Shown one piece after another: positions 28,966 to 37,439 of a stretch of 64,000 bases of DNA (within the stretch, counting starts at the first letter, position 1; each line of letters opens with the position of its first letter). Source of the stretch: an uncultured Rhizobiaceae bacterium. GTDB lineage: Bacteria > Pseudomonadota > Alphaproteobacteria > Rhizobiales > Rhizobiaceae. The notes beneath the pieces were generated by a model. It was given only the letters and a program-made list of their open reading frames with translations. It did no database searches and had not been told where the DNA came from. The translations under genes were made by a program, and so were the position numbers. Where the stretch lies: contig CATOTF010000002.1 of the NCBI GenBank assembly GCA_951813045.1, forward strand, positions 1 to 64,000, in the 5' to 3' direction.

Positions 28966-29701
28966 GGCTGATTTTGATGAAAAAGGCTTTGTTTTAGTCG
29001 GCTTTGGAGTTTGATCGAGCGTCTCCCGATCCGGTTTCACACCGGTTGCGGGATCAACTTGGCTAGTTTTCTGAGGTTTTGTGCTGTTGCTGCGAGAAGG
29101 AATTCATCTTTGGCTCCGTTTGGTCCCCGCAGGCGCAGTCGGTCGAGTTTCATGATGCGTTTGAGGTGGGCAAACAGCATTTCGACCTTTTTTCGCCGTC
29201 GTTGTGAATCGACATAAGCGTCGGTCAGCGAGAGCTCGCGGGCCAAATCACGAGCACCTTCATAAATGTGGCGGCCGACATTGCGGACGGGTTGGTTGGG
29301 GCAGCAATATTTCTTCAGCAGGCATTCCTGGCAATCATATTTGCTGGCGCGGTAACGGATCGTATTGTCCGCCGCTACAGGAGATTTTCGATTCCGGTAA
29401 GCCCGTTGGGTTGGACGCAGCGGTAATCCGATCGGACAAATATAAGCGTCCTTTTCGTGGTCGTAGACAAACTCGCTTTTCTCAAAAGTGCCGTCCTTGC
29501 GTCGCGACTTATCGATGATTGGAATATGCGGCAGGATACCTTCTTTGTTGACCAACCAGTTGAGGTTTTCTGCGGAACCATAAGCTGTGTCGGCGACCAG
29601 TATCTCGGGGTAGAGGTCAAACGTTTCCCGCGTTCGTACGATCATGGTGCGTGTAGAACCAACCTCGGCCTGTCTAATTGAACGGCTGGCTTCCACATCC
29701 A
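28966..29701 (-). mobile_element. IS1182-family fragment 2 (C-terminal part with one inverted repeat)
   Basis: The minus-strand frame from 29701 to the stop at 29037 encodes the last ~220 residues of an IS1182-family transposase. It starts at DVEASRSIRQAEVG and runs through DTAYGSAENLNWLV, a CLLKKYCCPNQPV cysteine motif, a RRRKKVEMLFAHLKRIMKL motif with the last catalytic E, and a natural end LIPQPV. The terminal repeat GGCTGATTTTGATGAAAAAG lies at 28966. The 5' side is cut by IS21 copy 2 at 29702. Confidence 0.9.
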
Positions 29702-29801
29702 TGTGAATCCCGGAGACAAAATGACCACAGAAATGGTTGGGTAATCTGACCGTCGCGGAGTAAAATTCCGCACTCTGACACCTTGTGCTTGTGAGTATTA
29801 G

Positions 29802-31310
29802 GTGGGGAAGATGTATTCTGTGGATTTGTATAGTCGGGTGCGTCGAGCGTGCCATGTGGATGGGAAGAACAATAGCGAGGTGGCCCGTTTGTTCGGGATT
29901 GATCGCAAAACCGTGGCGAAGATCCTGAAGCACTCGGTTCCGCCCGGTTATCAAAGAACGACCGCGCCTGTTCGCCCGAAGTTGGATCCGTTTGTTGGGA
30001 TAATTGATCAGATCCTGAAAGACGACAAAAAGGTCATCAAAAAGCAACGGCACACAGCCAAGCGTATTCATGCGCGGTTACGGGATGAGCACGGGTTCAC
30101 TGGCGGGATCACCATTGTCACTGATTATGTGCGTGAGAAGCAAAGACGAACCCAGGAGGTGTTTGTTCCTCTGGTTCACGCGCCCGGCCATGCTCAGGTC
30201 GATTTTGGTGAGACGTTCGGCGTGATCGACGGTGTCGAACGCAAGCTGCATTACATCGCTATATCGTTGCCGCATTCGGATGCGTTCTTCATGAAGGCGT
30301 ATCCGGCGGAAACAACAGAAGCCTTCTGTGACGGTCACAATGCTGCGTTTGCTTTCTTCGGCGGTGTGCCGTTGTCGATGCTCTACGACAACACCGTGAT
30401 TGCAGTTGCAAAGATCCTGGGCGGTGGCAAACGGATACGCACGAGAACTTTCTCAGAGCTACAATCGCACTATCTGTTTGAGGATAAGTTTGGTCGCCCT
30501 GGCAAAGGCAATGATAAAGGGAATGTCGAAGGCGTCATTGGTTACGGTCGCAGGAACTTTCTCATCCCAGCCCCACGGTTCGACAGCTTTGATGCCTTGA
30601 ACGCCTGGTTGGAAGAATGCTGCCTGAAGCGTCAGGATGATGTTGTTCGCGGACATGGTGAGAGTATTGGTGAACGATTGCTGAGAGACCTGGACGCGCT
30701 GATGGCATTGCCCCCAACGCCATACGACGCGTGTGAAAAGTTTAGCACGCGGGCAACGTCAATCTCGATGATCCGCTACCGCAATAATGATTACTCCGTT
30801 CCTGTCGCCTTTGCCCATCATGAGGTTCAGGTTCGCGGTTACATCCATGAGGTTGTGATTGGCAGTGGAACCGAGATTATTGCCCGCCATCGTCGGTCTT
30901 ATGAGAAGGCAGACATGATCTTCGACCCGCTTCACTATCTGCCCTTGCTGGAACAAAAGGTAGGTGCTCTCGATCAGGCGGCACCATTGCAAGGCTGGGG
31001 TTTACCCGATGCATTTGCGATCCTTCATCGTTTATTAGAAGCCCGCATGGGTAAGGCGGGAAAACGCGAGTATGTTCAGATCCTGCGTCTGCTGGAAACT
31101 TTTGAGCTGGAGCACGTTCACGCCGCAATCCAACAAGCTTTGGATCTGGGTGCCATTGGCTATGATGCGATCAAGCACCTTATTCTGTGCCGGATCGAGC
31201 GGCGACCGCCCAGGCTTGATCTCGACATCTACCCCTATTTGCCCAAAGCGGTGGTCGAGACGACAAAACCTGCCAGCTATGCCGTGCTGTTGTCGGAGGC
31301 GGCAGCATGA
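29802..31310 (+). CDS. istA: IS21-family transposase IstA (copy 2)
   Basis: The 502-residue protein is identical to IstA of copy 1. It has the HTH NNSEVARLFGIDRKTVAKIL and catalytic residues in AQVDFGETFG, SMLYDNTVIAV and NDKGNVEGVIGYGRR. It starts 100 bases inside the left terminus. It is intact, and its stop overlaps istB by ATGA. Confidence 0.96.
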   Translation: MGKMYSVDLYSRVRRACHVDGKNNSEVARLFGIDRKTVAKILKHSVPPGYQRTTAPVRPKLDPFVGIIDQILKDDKKVIKKQRHTAKRIHARLRDEHGFTGGITIVTDYVREKQRRTQEVFVPLVHAPGHAQVDFGETFGVIDGVERKLHYIAISLPHSDAFFMKAYPAETTEAFCDGHNAAFAFFGGVPLSMLYDNTVIAVAKILGGGKRIRTRTFSELQSHYLFEDKFGRPGKGNDKGNVEGVIGYGRRNFLIPAPRFDSFDALNAWLEECCLKRQDDVVRGHGESIGERLLRDLDALMALPPTPYDACEKFSTRATSISMIRYRNNDYSVPVAFAHHEVQVRGYIHEVVIGSGTEIIARHRRSYEKADMIFDPLHYLPLLEQKVGALDQAAPLQGWGLPDAFAILHRLLEARMGKAGKREYVQILRLLETFELEHVHAAIQQALDLGAIGYDAIKHLILCRIERRPPRLDLDIYPYLPKAVVETTKPASYAVLLSEAAA

Positions 31311-32083
31311 ACGACACTGTTACCGATACACCGCAAGTTCTACTCAAACATCATCTGACCAAACTTCGGCTGCCAACCTTCCAGAGTGAATATACCAAAC
31401 AGGCCCAACAATGTGCCGCTGAGAATAAGGATCATGTCCAATATCTCCTGCGGTTATGTGAGTTGGAGCTGATTGAACGTGAGCGCCGAATGGTGGAGCG
31501 ACGCATCAAAGCTGCGAAGTTCCCGGCAACCAAGAGCCTCGACAGCTTTGACTTCAAAACGATCCCGTCAGTGAACAAGGTGCTCGTGATGGAACTGGCC
31601 CGTTGCGAGTACGCTGCGAAACGCCAAAACATCATCGCGTTAGGACCAAGTGGAACCGGCAAAACCCATGTTGCCCTCGGCCTTGGACTGGCTGCCTGCC
31701 AAAAGGGGATGAAAGTCCGCTTCACCACGGCTGCTGCACTGGTTCATGAGATGATCGAGGCCGTTGATGAACGTCGCTTGCAACGGCATCAAAAACAACT
31801 GGCAGCTCAAGACCTGCTGATCATTGACGAACTGGGCTTCGTCCCTCTCTCCAAAACCGGGGCGGAGTTGCTGTTCGAAGTAATCAGCCAACGGTATGAA
31901 CGCGGTTCCATCATCATCACATCCAATCTACCATTCGACGAATGGACAGAGGTCTTCGGATCAGAACGCCTAACGGGCGCAATACTCGACCGGCTGACAC
32001 ACCACGTCCACATCCTGGAGATGAATGGTGAAAGCTACAGGTTGCACCAGAGCCGAAAACAAAAATCTGTTCAAATCAACTGA
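31307..32083 (+). CDS. istB: IS21-family helper ATPase IstB (copy 2)
   Basis: The 258-residue AAA+ protein is identical to IstB of copy 1. It has Walker A GPSGTGKTH, Walker B LLIIDELGF and sensor SNLPFDEW. It is translationally coupled to istA by the ATGA overlap and is intact. Confidence 0.96.
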   Translation: MNDTVTDTPQVLLKHHLTKLRLPTFQSEYTKQAQQCAAENKDHVQYLLRLCELELIERERRMVERRIKAAKFPATKSLDSFDFKTIPSVNKVLVMELARCEYAAKRQNIIALGPSGTGKTHVALGLGLAACQKGMKVRFTTAAALVHEMIEAVDERRLQRHQKQLAAQDLLIIDELGFVPLSKTGAELLFEVISQRYERGSIIITSNLPFDEWTEVFGSERLTGAILDRLTHHVHILEMNGESYRLHQSRKQKSVQIN

Positions 32084-32169
32084 CACTAAACCAGATCAAA
32101 AACACAAACGTCCCAAAATCTGGCCAATTTTACTCCGGGATCAAGACCCATTTTAGGCTGGGATTGACA

Positions 32170-33068
32170 GACCAGTATCTCGGGGTAGAGGTCAAACGTT
32201 TCCCGCGTTCGTACGATCATGGTGCGTGTAGAACCAACCTCGGCCTGTCTAATTGAACGGCTGGCTTCCACATCCACGATAATCGCGTGATCTGTGTCGA
32301 TCAGGTAATTGTCTGAGTAAGCGAAGAAAGCTGGGCCCTTGAGCGCACCGGTCCATTGGGAAGCAGGGTCAGAACGTGAAGTGAACTTGGGCTTGACCTC
32401 ACTGGCGGCACCGAATGCTGCGTCATCCAGCACCTCTAGATATTCCTTCACAGCCCGAGGCACAGTTGCTGGATCGAGTGATGATGCGTCCCATTCCTCC
32501 TTTGGTGTCGATTTCTGCTTGTTGGCATCTGCCCGAATAATGCTGGCATCAGTCGCAAACACCTCTCCACCAACTAAACCTTCAGCAATGCAACGAGTAA
32601 CAACGCTCTCAAACAATTGCCGGAACAGATCGCTCTCTCGAAACCGGCCATGGCGGTTCTTGGAAAAGGTCGATTGATCAGGCACGGGGTCGCCTAGATC
32701 AAGACGGCAGAACCATCTGTAGGCAAGATTCACATGGACCTCATCGCACAACCGTCGCTCAGATCGGATGCCCATGATGTATCCGACCAGCAACATGCGG
32801 ATCATCAGTTCAGGATCAACCGAAGGGCGGCCAATGTCGCTGTAAAATGGGCGCAGGTGCGACCGCATATCGCCAAGATCAACAAACCGGTCAATTGACC
32901 GCAATAGATGATCATCAGGCACGTGGTCTTCGAGATTGAACTCGTAAAACAAAGCCGATTGAAATTCCTGGCGTGGTCCCAGCATCGCATCAATCTCCCA
33001 AATCAATGGGCAAACTGAATCAGCCAATGGTGATTACTTTAAGGCCGACTTTTTCATCAAAATCAGCC
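32170..33068 (-). mobile_element. IS1182-family fragment 3 (N-terminal part with one inverted repeat)
   Basis: The minus-strand frame starts at MLGPRQEFQSALFYEFNLED (ATG at 32985). It encodes about 270 residues of the transposase: the DUF772-like N-terminal domain (HLRPFYSDIGRPSVDPELM, GIRSERRLCDEVHVN, DQSTFSKNRHGRF) and the first catalytic D region (GGEVFATDASIIRAD). It runs into IS21 copy 2 after DLYPEILV. The terminal repeat GGCTGATTTTGATGAAAAAG (complement) ends at 33068. Together with fragment 2 it would make a full transposase, apart from a 107-bp overlap. Confidence 0.9.
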
Positions 33069-33227
33069 CATCGCTGAACTTTGGAGTTCTCCAATCTAAG
33101 GCCTTTTTTACCGGCAGTGGCGAAATGCGAAAGCGACATCTCGAGGAAACCGGCATCGGGAAGCTTCCAAATCACTCAGTGAGATGATTAATTGATTTCT
33201 TCAGCAATTGCAGACAATGTAGTCCCC

Positions 33228-34208
33228 ATGCAGACCAAGCAAATGACCAGGCGCTCCAGCGAGATCGAGGCCGTACTGGAGCGATGGATGGAAGCGCATC
33301 GTCAAAAAAATGGCCCTTTGCTCACGAATCTGTTTTCAGATTCGGAACATCTGCGAGCCTTGGGGTCGGCACCGCAAGAATCTTGGTCCGGATCATTGGT
33401 CCGACGCGGATATGCAAATCATGTTGCGGAAGTCAGGGAATACAAAACGCGTCATGTAGAAATCGAAGGATTTCAACACGGAGATGTCGGCTGGGGCGTA
33501 TGGCAAGCCAAGATCACCTTTGCCGATCATGACGAAGAACAAGATGTGCGGTTTGCATTTGTGTTGACGCTTGACGCTGGAATATGGCGTGTGGTCCACA
33601 TTCATTGCTCCATTGCTGTGTCCAATATGATCACCCAGGGGAATGAGCATCATGTCTTTGAGAACTTGATCGAGGCAGCGAAGTCCGCTGATGAACGAAT
33701 CCAGGGAGAAGGTACGGCGGTAATAATGTTCACCGACGTGGCTAATTCCACCCAAATCGCCCATGCCGTTGGAGATCGGAAATGGGCTGTGAGCATCGGT
33801 CAACTGCTCGATCGCAAAGCCACTGAAATCTCCAATCATGCAGGAACATTGGTCAAAACTTTGGGCGACGGTTCGATGTCCAGCTTTAACAATGCCGAAC
33901 AAGCCATGCGAGCAGCAATCGCCATTCAGTCTGCGGAGAGTTCTTCCAACGACGACCCTGCTTTGAAAATCCGCATCGGAATTCACGCCGGAGGTGTTGT
34001 CCAAACAGAAGGTGATTTCTTCGGTACCGTGGTCAATAAGGCCGCGCGCATTGCTGCTCTAGCGAGGCCAAATGAAATCCTCGTTTCCGACGCTGTACGA
34101 GAAATGGCCCGCACACCCGAAGACTTCACATTCAACAACGAAGCAAAAGTGGCGCTACGGGGAATAGAGGGACAACATGCAATTGCAACCCTGGAATGGA
34201 GTGTCTGA
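33228..34208 (+). CDS. Class III adenylate/guanylate cyclase with N-terminal SnoaL-like domain
   Basis: The protein has about 326 residues from the ATG at 33228. A TTG at 33192 would add 12 residues with no family support. Residues about 10-140 look like a SnoaL_3/NTF2-type sensory domain (VGWGVWQAKITFADHDEEQ, FAFVLTLDAGIWRVVHIH). Residues about 165-325 form a class III cyclase catalytic domain. It has metal-binding D in IMFTDVANSTQIA and D in KTLGDGSMSSF, then IRIGIHAGGV and FGTVVNKAARIAALA. It makes a cyclic nucleotide in response to an unknown signal. It is isolated cargo between IS1182 and IS91 sequence. Confidence 0.85.
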   Translation: MQTKQMTRRSSEIEAVLERWMEAHRQKNGPLLTNLFSDSEHLRALGSAPQESWSGSLVRRGYANHVAEVREYKTRHVEIEGFQHGDVGWGVWQAKITFADHDEEQDVRFAFVLTLDAGIWRVVHIHCSIAVSNMITQGNEHHVFENLIEAAKSADERIQGEGTAVIMFTDVANSTQIAHAVGDRKWAVSIGQLLDRKATEISNHAGTLVKTLGDGSMSSFNNAEQAMRAAIAIQSAESSSNDDPALKIRIGIHAGGVVQTEGDFFGTVVNKAARIAALARPNEILVSDAVREMARTPEDFTFNNEAKVALRGIEGQHAIATLEWSV

Positions 34209-34489
34209 AGCGCTGACCTAACAGCAAGCAGATTTTCACGAACCGATGTGTTTGGCTGTCAAACCGCATACAAATTCGCCTATTTTCATTTTTGAACGGC
34301 CACAGTATCAGGTCAAAACCAAAGTCCGCACCGTCCGCTTGTCGGCCGTTCTACTCAGCGCGGCCCACACAAGACCCAAGGTCTGGATCGATGCAGGTTT
34401 CTCGGACGCCACGCTCGAATTTTGAGTCGCGGGTAGTGATTGTCTGGCGTCGGAGAAGCGCTCAAGCACGGAATCGCATGAGGTTTAGC
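34209..34489. other. Intergenic stretch between cyclase gene and IS91 element
   Basis: About 280 bases contain no convincing gene. The GC content and the hairpin-prone GGCCACAG...GGCGTCGGAGAAGCGCTC stretch near its right end may belong to the distal terminus of the IS91 element, which I cannot place to the base because the other copy lacks this end. Confidence 0.4.
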
Positions 34490-34761
34490 TGAGATGGTTC
34501 AGCGGGTTCTATGGGGATTTGGGCGGCATTGTGGGGTTTGGATTGTCTGACAGGGTAGAGTTACCACCGAACTGATGCCGGTTTTGGAGGCCATTTGGGC
34601 ACGATTTCGCCTCGGTTTCTTCCGTTTAGGCAGATCGGGGCATAGCGTTTTGGTTCTGCCGTTTGTTTTGCACATATCGGCAGTGTCGTCTGCCATTCGG
34701 CGGACGGTTAGGCAGGTCTGCTGATATGTGCGCGCCGTGTTCTGGGCCATGATTTGGATTG

Positions 34762-36036
34762 TCATGCGGCGGTCTTCTTTGATTTTGGTGGTGCTCTTGG
34801 TTGCTGTTTAGGCGCGAAAGCCTTGCCGATGATCAATCGTCCGCCGCAGCATGGGCAGGGCAATGCAAGAACACGGGGTTGTTCATCGGCACCTTCGACG
34901 GGATCGCCATTATCATGATCCGTGTCTGGCGCTTTGGCTTTGAGCAGGTTCCTGATCAGGGTGATATTGTTGGCTCGATTGCCGTTTCCCAAGAAGCCGT
35001 AATGGCGGATGCGATGCTGGCCTTTTGGCAGGACATGGATCAGGAACCGCCGAATGAACTCATCGGTCTTGAGGGTCATGGTTTTGTGTCTGCACCTTGC
35101 GTTCGGGGGACCATCGACGCGGTAATCCTTGACGCGGAAAGTGACATGATTTGCGTCGAAACGGATCAGGCGACTATTTGAGATCGCAACCCGGTGGGTA
35201 TAGCGCGACAGATATGCCAGCACCGCTTTAGGTCCGGCAAATGGCTCCTTGGCATAAACGACCCATTCGATTTTGCGCAAAGGTTTGAGGAAAGCATCAA
35301 AGGCGGGCTTATTGACAAGGTGGGCGTGATCGCCAAAGAAACGCATCTTCCCGGCGTTGTGCAACCTGACCAGTTCTTCCAAAATGAGACGCCGGTACAA
35401 GCGAGACAGAACACGCACGGACAGGAAGAAGTTCTTCCGGCTCGCTATCCATGCGCTCCGATCCGGTGATAGTCCGCCGCCCGGTACGATCATGTGGACG
35501 TGCGGGTGGTGCGTCATCGCCGATCCCCATGTGTGCAGTACCGAGGTGATGCCAACTTGCGCACCGAGATGTTTTGGATCGGAGGCGATTTTGATCACCG
35601 TGTCTGCACTGATCCGCATCAGCAGATTGTAGATCTCCGGTTTGTTTTGGCGCGCGATGTCAGCGATTGGCTTTGGCAACGTGAAGACGAGATGGAAATA
35701 CCTCACAGGCAACAGTTCGGCCTCTCGTGCGACCAGCCATGCCTTTGCAGCACTCGCCTGGCATTTTGGACAGTGTCTGTTCCGGCATGAGTTGTAGGCG
35801 ATGTGCTCGTGGGCGCAGTCTTCGCAACGCGTAACATGACCGCCGAGCGCGGCCGTGCGGCAGCGTTCAATCGCTGACATCACTTTCAATTGGTTCAGGC
35901 TGATGCGCCCGGCATTAGCCGCGCGCCACGCAGCACCATGGTCGCGGAAGATATCCGCAACCTCCAGACAAGAGGCGTTGGACGAGCCCCGGCGATGATG
36001 AATGCGAGGACCGCGACCAAAAGATGGACGGGGCAA
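34762..36036 (-). CDS. IS91-family rolling-circle transposase (HUH enzyme)
   Basis: The 424-residue protein has an N-terminal zinc-finger region with HVTRCEDCAHEHIAYNSC and NRHCPKCQ (about residues 65-95). The HUH motif is in MTHHPHVHMIVPGGG (about 175). The tyrosine region YLSRYTHRVAISNSRL (about 283-298) carries the nicking tyrosines. The tail is proline- and lysine-rich. It would nick one strand and drive rolling-circle transfer. It begins 6 bases after the recombinase stop. No lesion is seen. Confidence 0.93.
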   Translation of the reverse strand: MPRPSFGRGPRIHHRRGSSNASCLEVADIFRDHGAAWRAANAGRISLNQLKVMSAIERCRTAALGGHVTRCEDCAHEHIAYNSCRNRHCPKCQASAAKAWLVAREAELLPVRYFHLVFTLPKPIADIARQNKPEIYNLLMRISADTVIKIASDPKHLGAQVGITSVLHTWGSAMTHHPHVHMIVPGGGLSPDRSAWIASRKNFFLSVRVLSRLYRRLILEELVRLHNAGKMRFFGDHAHLVNKPAFDAFLKPLRKIEWVVYAKEPFAGPKAVLAYLSRYTHRVAISNSRLIRFDANHVTFRVKDYRVDGPPNARCRHKTMTLKTDEFIRRFLIHVLPKGQHRIRHYGFLGNGNRANNITLIRNLLKAKAPDTDHDNGDPVEGADEQPRVLALPCPCCGGRLIIGKAFAPKQQPRAPPKSKKTAA

Positions 36037-36042
36037 GGCAGA

Positions 36043-36969
36043 TTATGAGGACTTGCGTTTGGTCCTTTTGCGTTTGACCCCATTCAGATTATCCAATGGG
36101 CTTTCCACAGCTGCAATCATTCCAGTGGCAACGCTTGCATAACGCGCCGTTGTTGTGAGCTTGGTATGACCCAGCAGTGCCTGAATGACCCGGATGTCCA
36201 CACCACTCTCCAGCAAATGCGTTGCAAACGAATGCCGCAACGTGTGCAATGTAACGGGCTTGGTGATCCCGGCGGCCCGCGCTGCTTGCTTGAACAATCG
36301 CGAGATCTGGCGGGAAGAAAGGTGCTTTCCGTTATATCCTGGAAATATCAAACGGTCTTCACGTGCGATACTCTTATCCTGACCGGTTGGGCGTTCTTTC
36401 CACCAGTCGCGCAGCAGGCCCAGAATATCGGAAGGCAACATAACGTTGCGATCCTTGCGCCCCTTAGCCTGCACAATGCGGATGATGTTTTGGGCGCTGT
36501 CTATATCGCCGACTTTAAGTCGAACAACTTCGCCTGCACGTAGCCCGCAACCGTAAGCCAGTGATAACATCACCTTCGCCTTCAGGCTCGGTGCCATGGC
36601 CAGAATACGCTTCACTTCCTCCTTACTGAGAACCAGCGGCACCTTTACTGGCTCCTTGAGGCTGAATATCTCCGCCACCAAATCGTGTCGCCGCAGCGTC
36701 ACCCGGAACAGAAACTTTACGCCGGTCATGGTCTGGTTGCGCGTGCAAATGCTCGCGCCACTCTCGATCAGATATTCCTGAAAGTGCTTCACATCATCGG
36801 GTGTTGCCGTGTCGGGAGAACGATTGAGCCAGGCTGCAAAACGCTTGCAGGCGCGCAGGTGACTGGTCTGCGATGCCTTACCCAGATTGCGCCCTTTCAT
36901 ATCCGAAATCATGCGGGCACGAAGCGGCGTTGTGGAAGTCGGCGTCCGGGGCAATGTCTGAATGGTCAT
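36043..36969 (-). CDS. Tyrosine recombinase of IS91-type element (intact)
   Basis: The 308-residue XerC/D-like recombinase has a core-binding domain (about residues 20-105) and a catalytic domain with R in YGCGLRAGEVVRLKVGD, K in QAKGRKDRNVMLP, HxxR in LHTLRHSFATHLLES, the LLGHTKLTTTARYASV box with the tyrosine nucleophile, and a basic tail (KRKRTKRKSS). It is co-transcribed with the transposase. Such recombinases accompany a subset of IS91 elements and may resolve transposition products. The partial copy at 10172 is identical as far as it goes. Confidence 0.94.
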   Translation of the reverse strand: MTIQTLPRTPTSTTPLRARMISDMKGRNLGKASQTSHLRACKRFAAWLNRSPDTATPDDVKHFQEYLIESGASICTRNQTMTGVKFLFRVTLRRHDLVAEIFSLKEPVKVPLVLSKEEVKRILAMAPSLKAKVMLSLAYGCGLRAGEVVRLKVGDIDSAQNIIRIVQAKGRKDRNVMLPSDILGLLRDWWKERPTGQDKSIAREDRLIFPGYNGKHLSSRQISRLFKQAARAAGITKPVTLHTLRHSFATHLLESGVDIRVIQALLGHTKLTTTARYASVATGMIAAVESPLDNLNGVKRKRTKRKSS

Positions 36970-37111
36970 GGGAAAAATCCTCCGTCAATCGAGGCAAAAG
37001 CACCTCGAGACAAAGGAACCGCGATCAACTCCCCAACAGCAAATCTGACATAGTCAATACAAAACCAAACAACGCGCCCCAACTATCGCGAAGCGATTTA
37101 GTGCTGGAGCC

Positions 37112-37318
37112 GATTTTGATGAAAAAGTCGGCCTTAAAGTAATCACCATTGGCTGATTCAGTTTACCCATTGATTTGGGAGATTGATGCGATGCTGGGAC
37201 CACGCCAGGAATTTCAATCGGCTTTGTTTTACGAGTTCAATCTCGAAGACCACGTGCCTGATGATCATCTATTGCGGTCAATTGACCGGTTTGTTGATCT
37301 TGGCGATATGCGGTCGCA
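37112..37318 (+). mobile_element. IS1182-family fragment 4 (N-terminal end)
   Basis: The sequence GATTTTGATGAAAAAGTCGG up to GATATGCGGTCGCA repeats the first ~200 bases of IS1182 as seen in complement at 33068. One base change makes the upstream frame MADSVYPLI instead of MADSVCPLI. It breaks off at 37318, where unrelated sequence starts. Only about 42 codons of the transposase remain (MLGPRQEFQS to VDLGDMRS). Confidence 0.88.
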
Positions 37319-37439
37319 AAGGAAGCGACTGAACTCACAGGTTTATCTCGTACTACAATTTGGCGTATGGAACGTAAGGGACAATTTCCCGCACGTATCG
37401 GTCTCGGTGTTGGAAGCGTAGGTTGGCGATTCAGTGAAG

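Larger units (their letters stand above)
29702..32169 (+). mobile_element. IS21-family element, copy 2 (complete)
   Basis: The 2,468-bp element has the same ends as copy 1 (TGTGAATCCCGGAGAC at 29702; ...TTTTAGGCTGGGATTGACA ending at 32169) and the same encoded proteins, in opposite orientation. No 4-8 bp target duplication is seen. Instead the two IS1182 fragments beside it overlap by 107 bp (a tract from TGGATGTGGAAGCC to GAGATACTGGTC occurs on both sides). The element therefore does not sit in a simple insertion. Confidence 0.95.
34490..37110 (-). mobile_element. IS91-type element with tyrosine recombinase and HUH transposase (copy 2)
   Basis: A roughly 2.6-kb unit holds a tyrosine recombinase gene followed by an IS91 (Y2/HUH) transposase gene, a known two-gene IS91 layout. 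The recombinase-side terminus is fixed at 37110 by comparison with copy 1 (GCTCCAGCACTAAATCGC read inward). The transposase-side end is approximate. The element is inserted inside the terminal repeat of an IS1182 copy, since 37112 onward begins GATTTTGATGAAAAAG. IS91 elements move by rolling-circle replication and make no target duplication, which fits. Confidence 0.85.

Noticed and set aside
29037-30071. A 344-residue minus-strand frame joining antisense istA sequence to the IS1182 C-terminus
   Set aside because: The first ~124 residues are the reverse strand of istA and its upstream region, and only the part below 29702 is IS1182. The joint frame is a by-product of the IS21 junction, not a gene.
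34499-34765. An 88-residue minus-strand frame overlapping the end of the IS91 transposase
   Set aside because: Its composition is biased (many T, R and K), there is no family motif, and it lies in the element's terminal region. It may simply be non-coding terminus.
34801-35790. Plus-strand frames within the IS91 transposase gene
   Set aside because: They are on the opposite strand of a gene with clear HUH and tyrosine motifs and show no motifs of their own.
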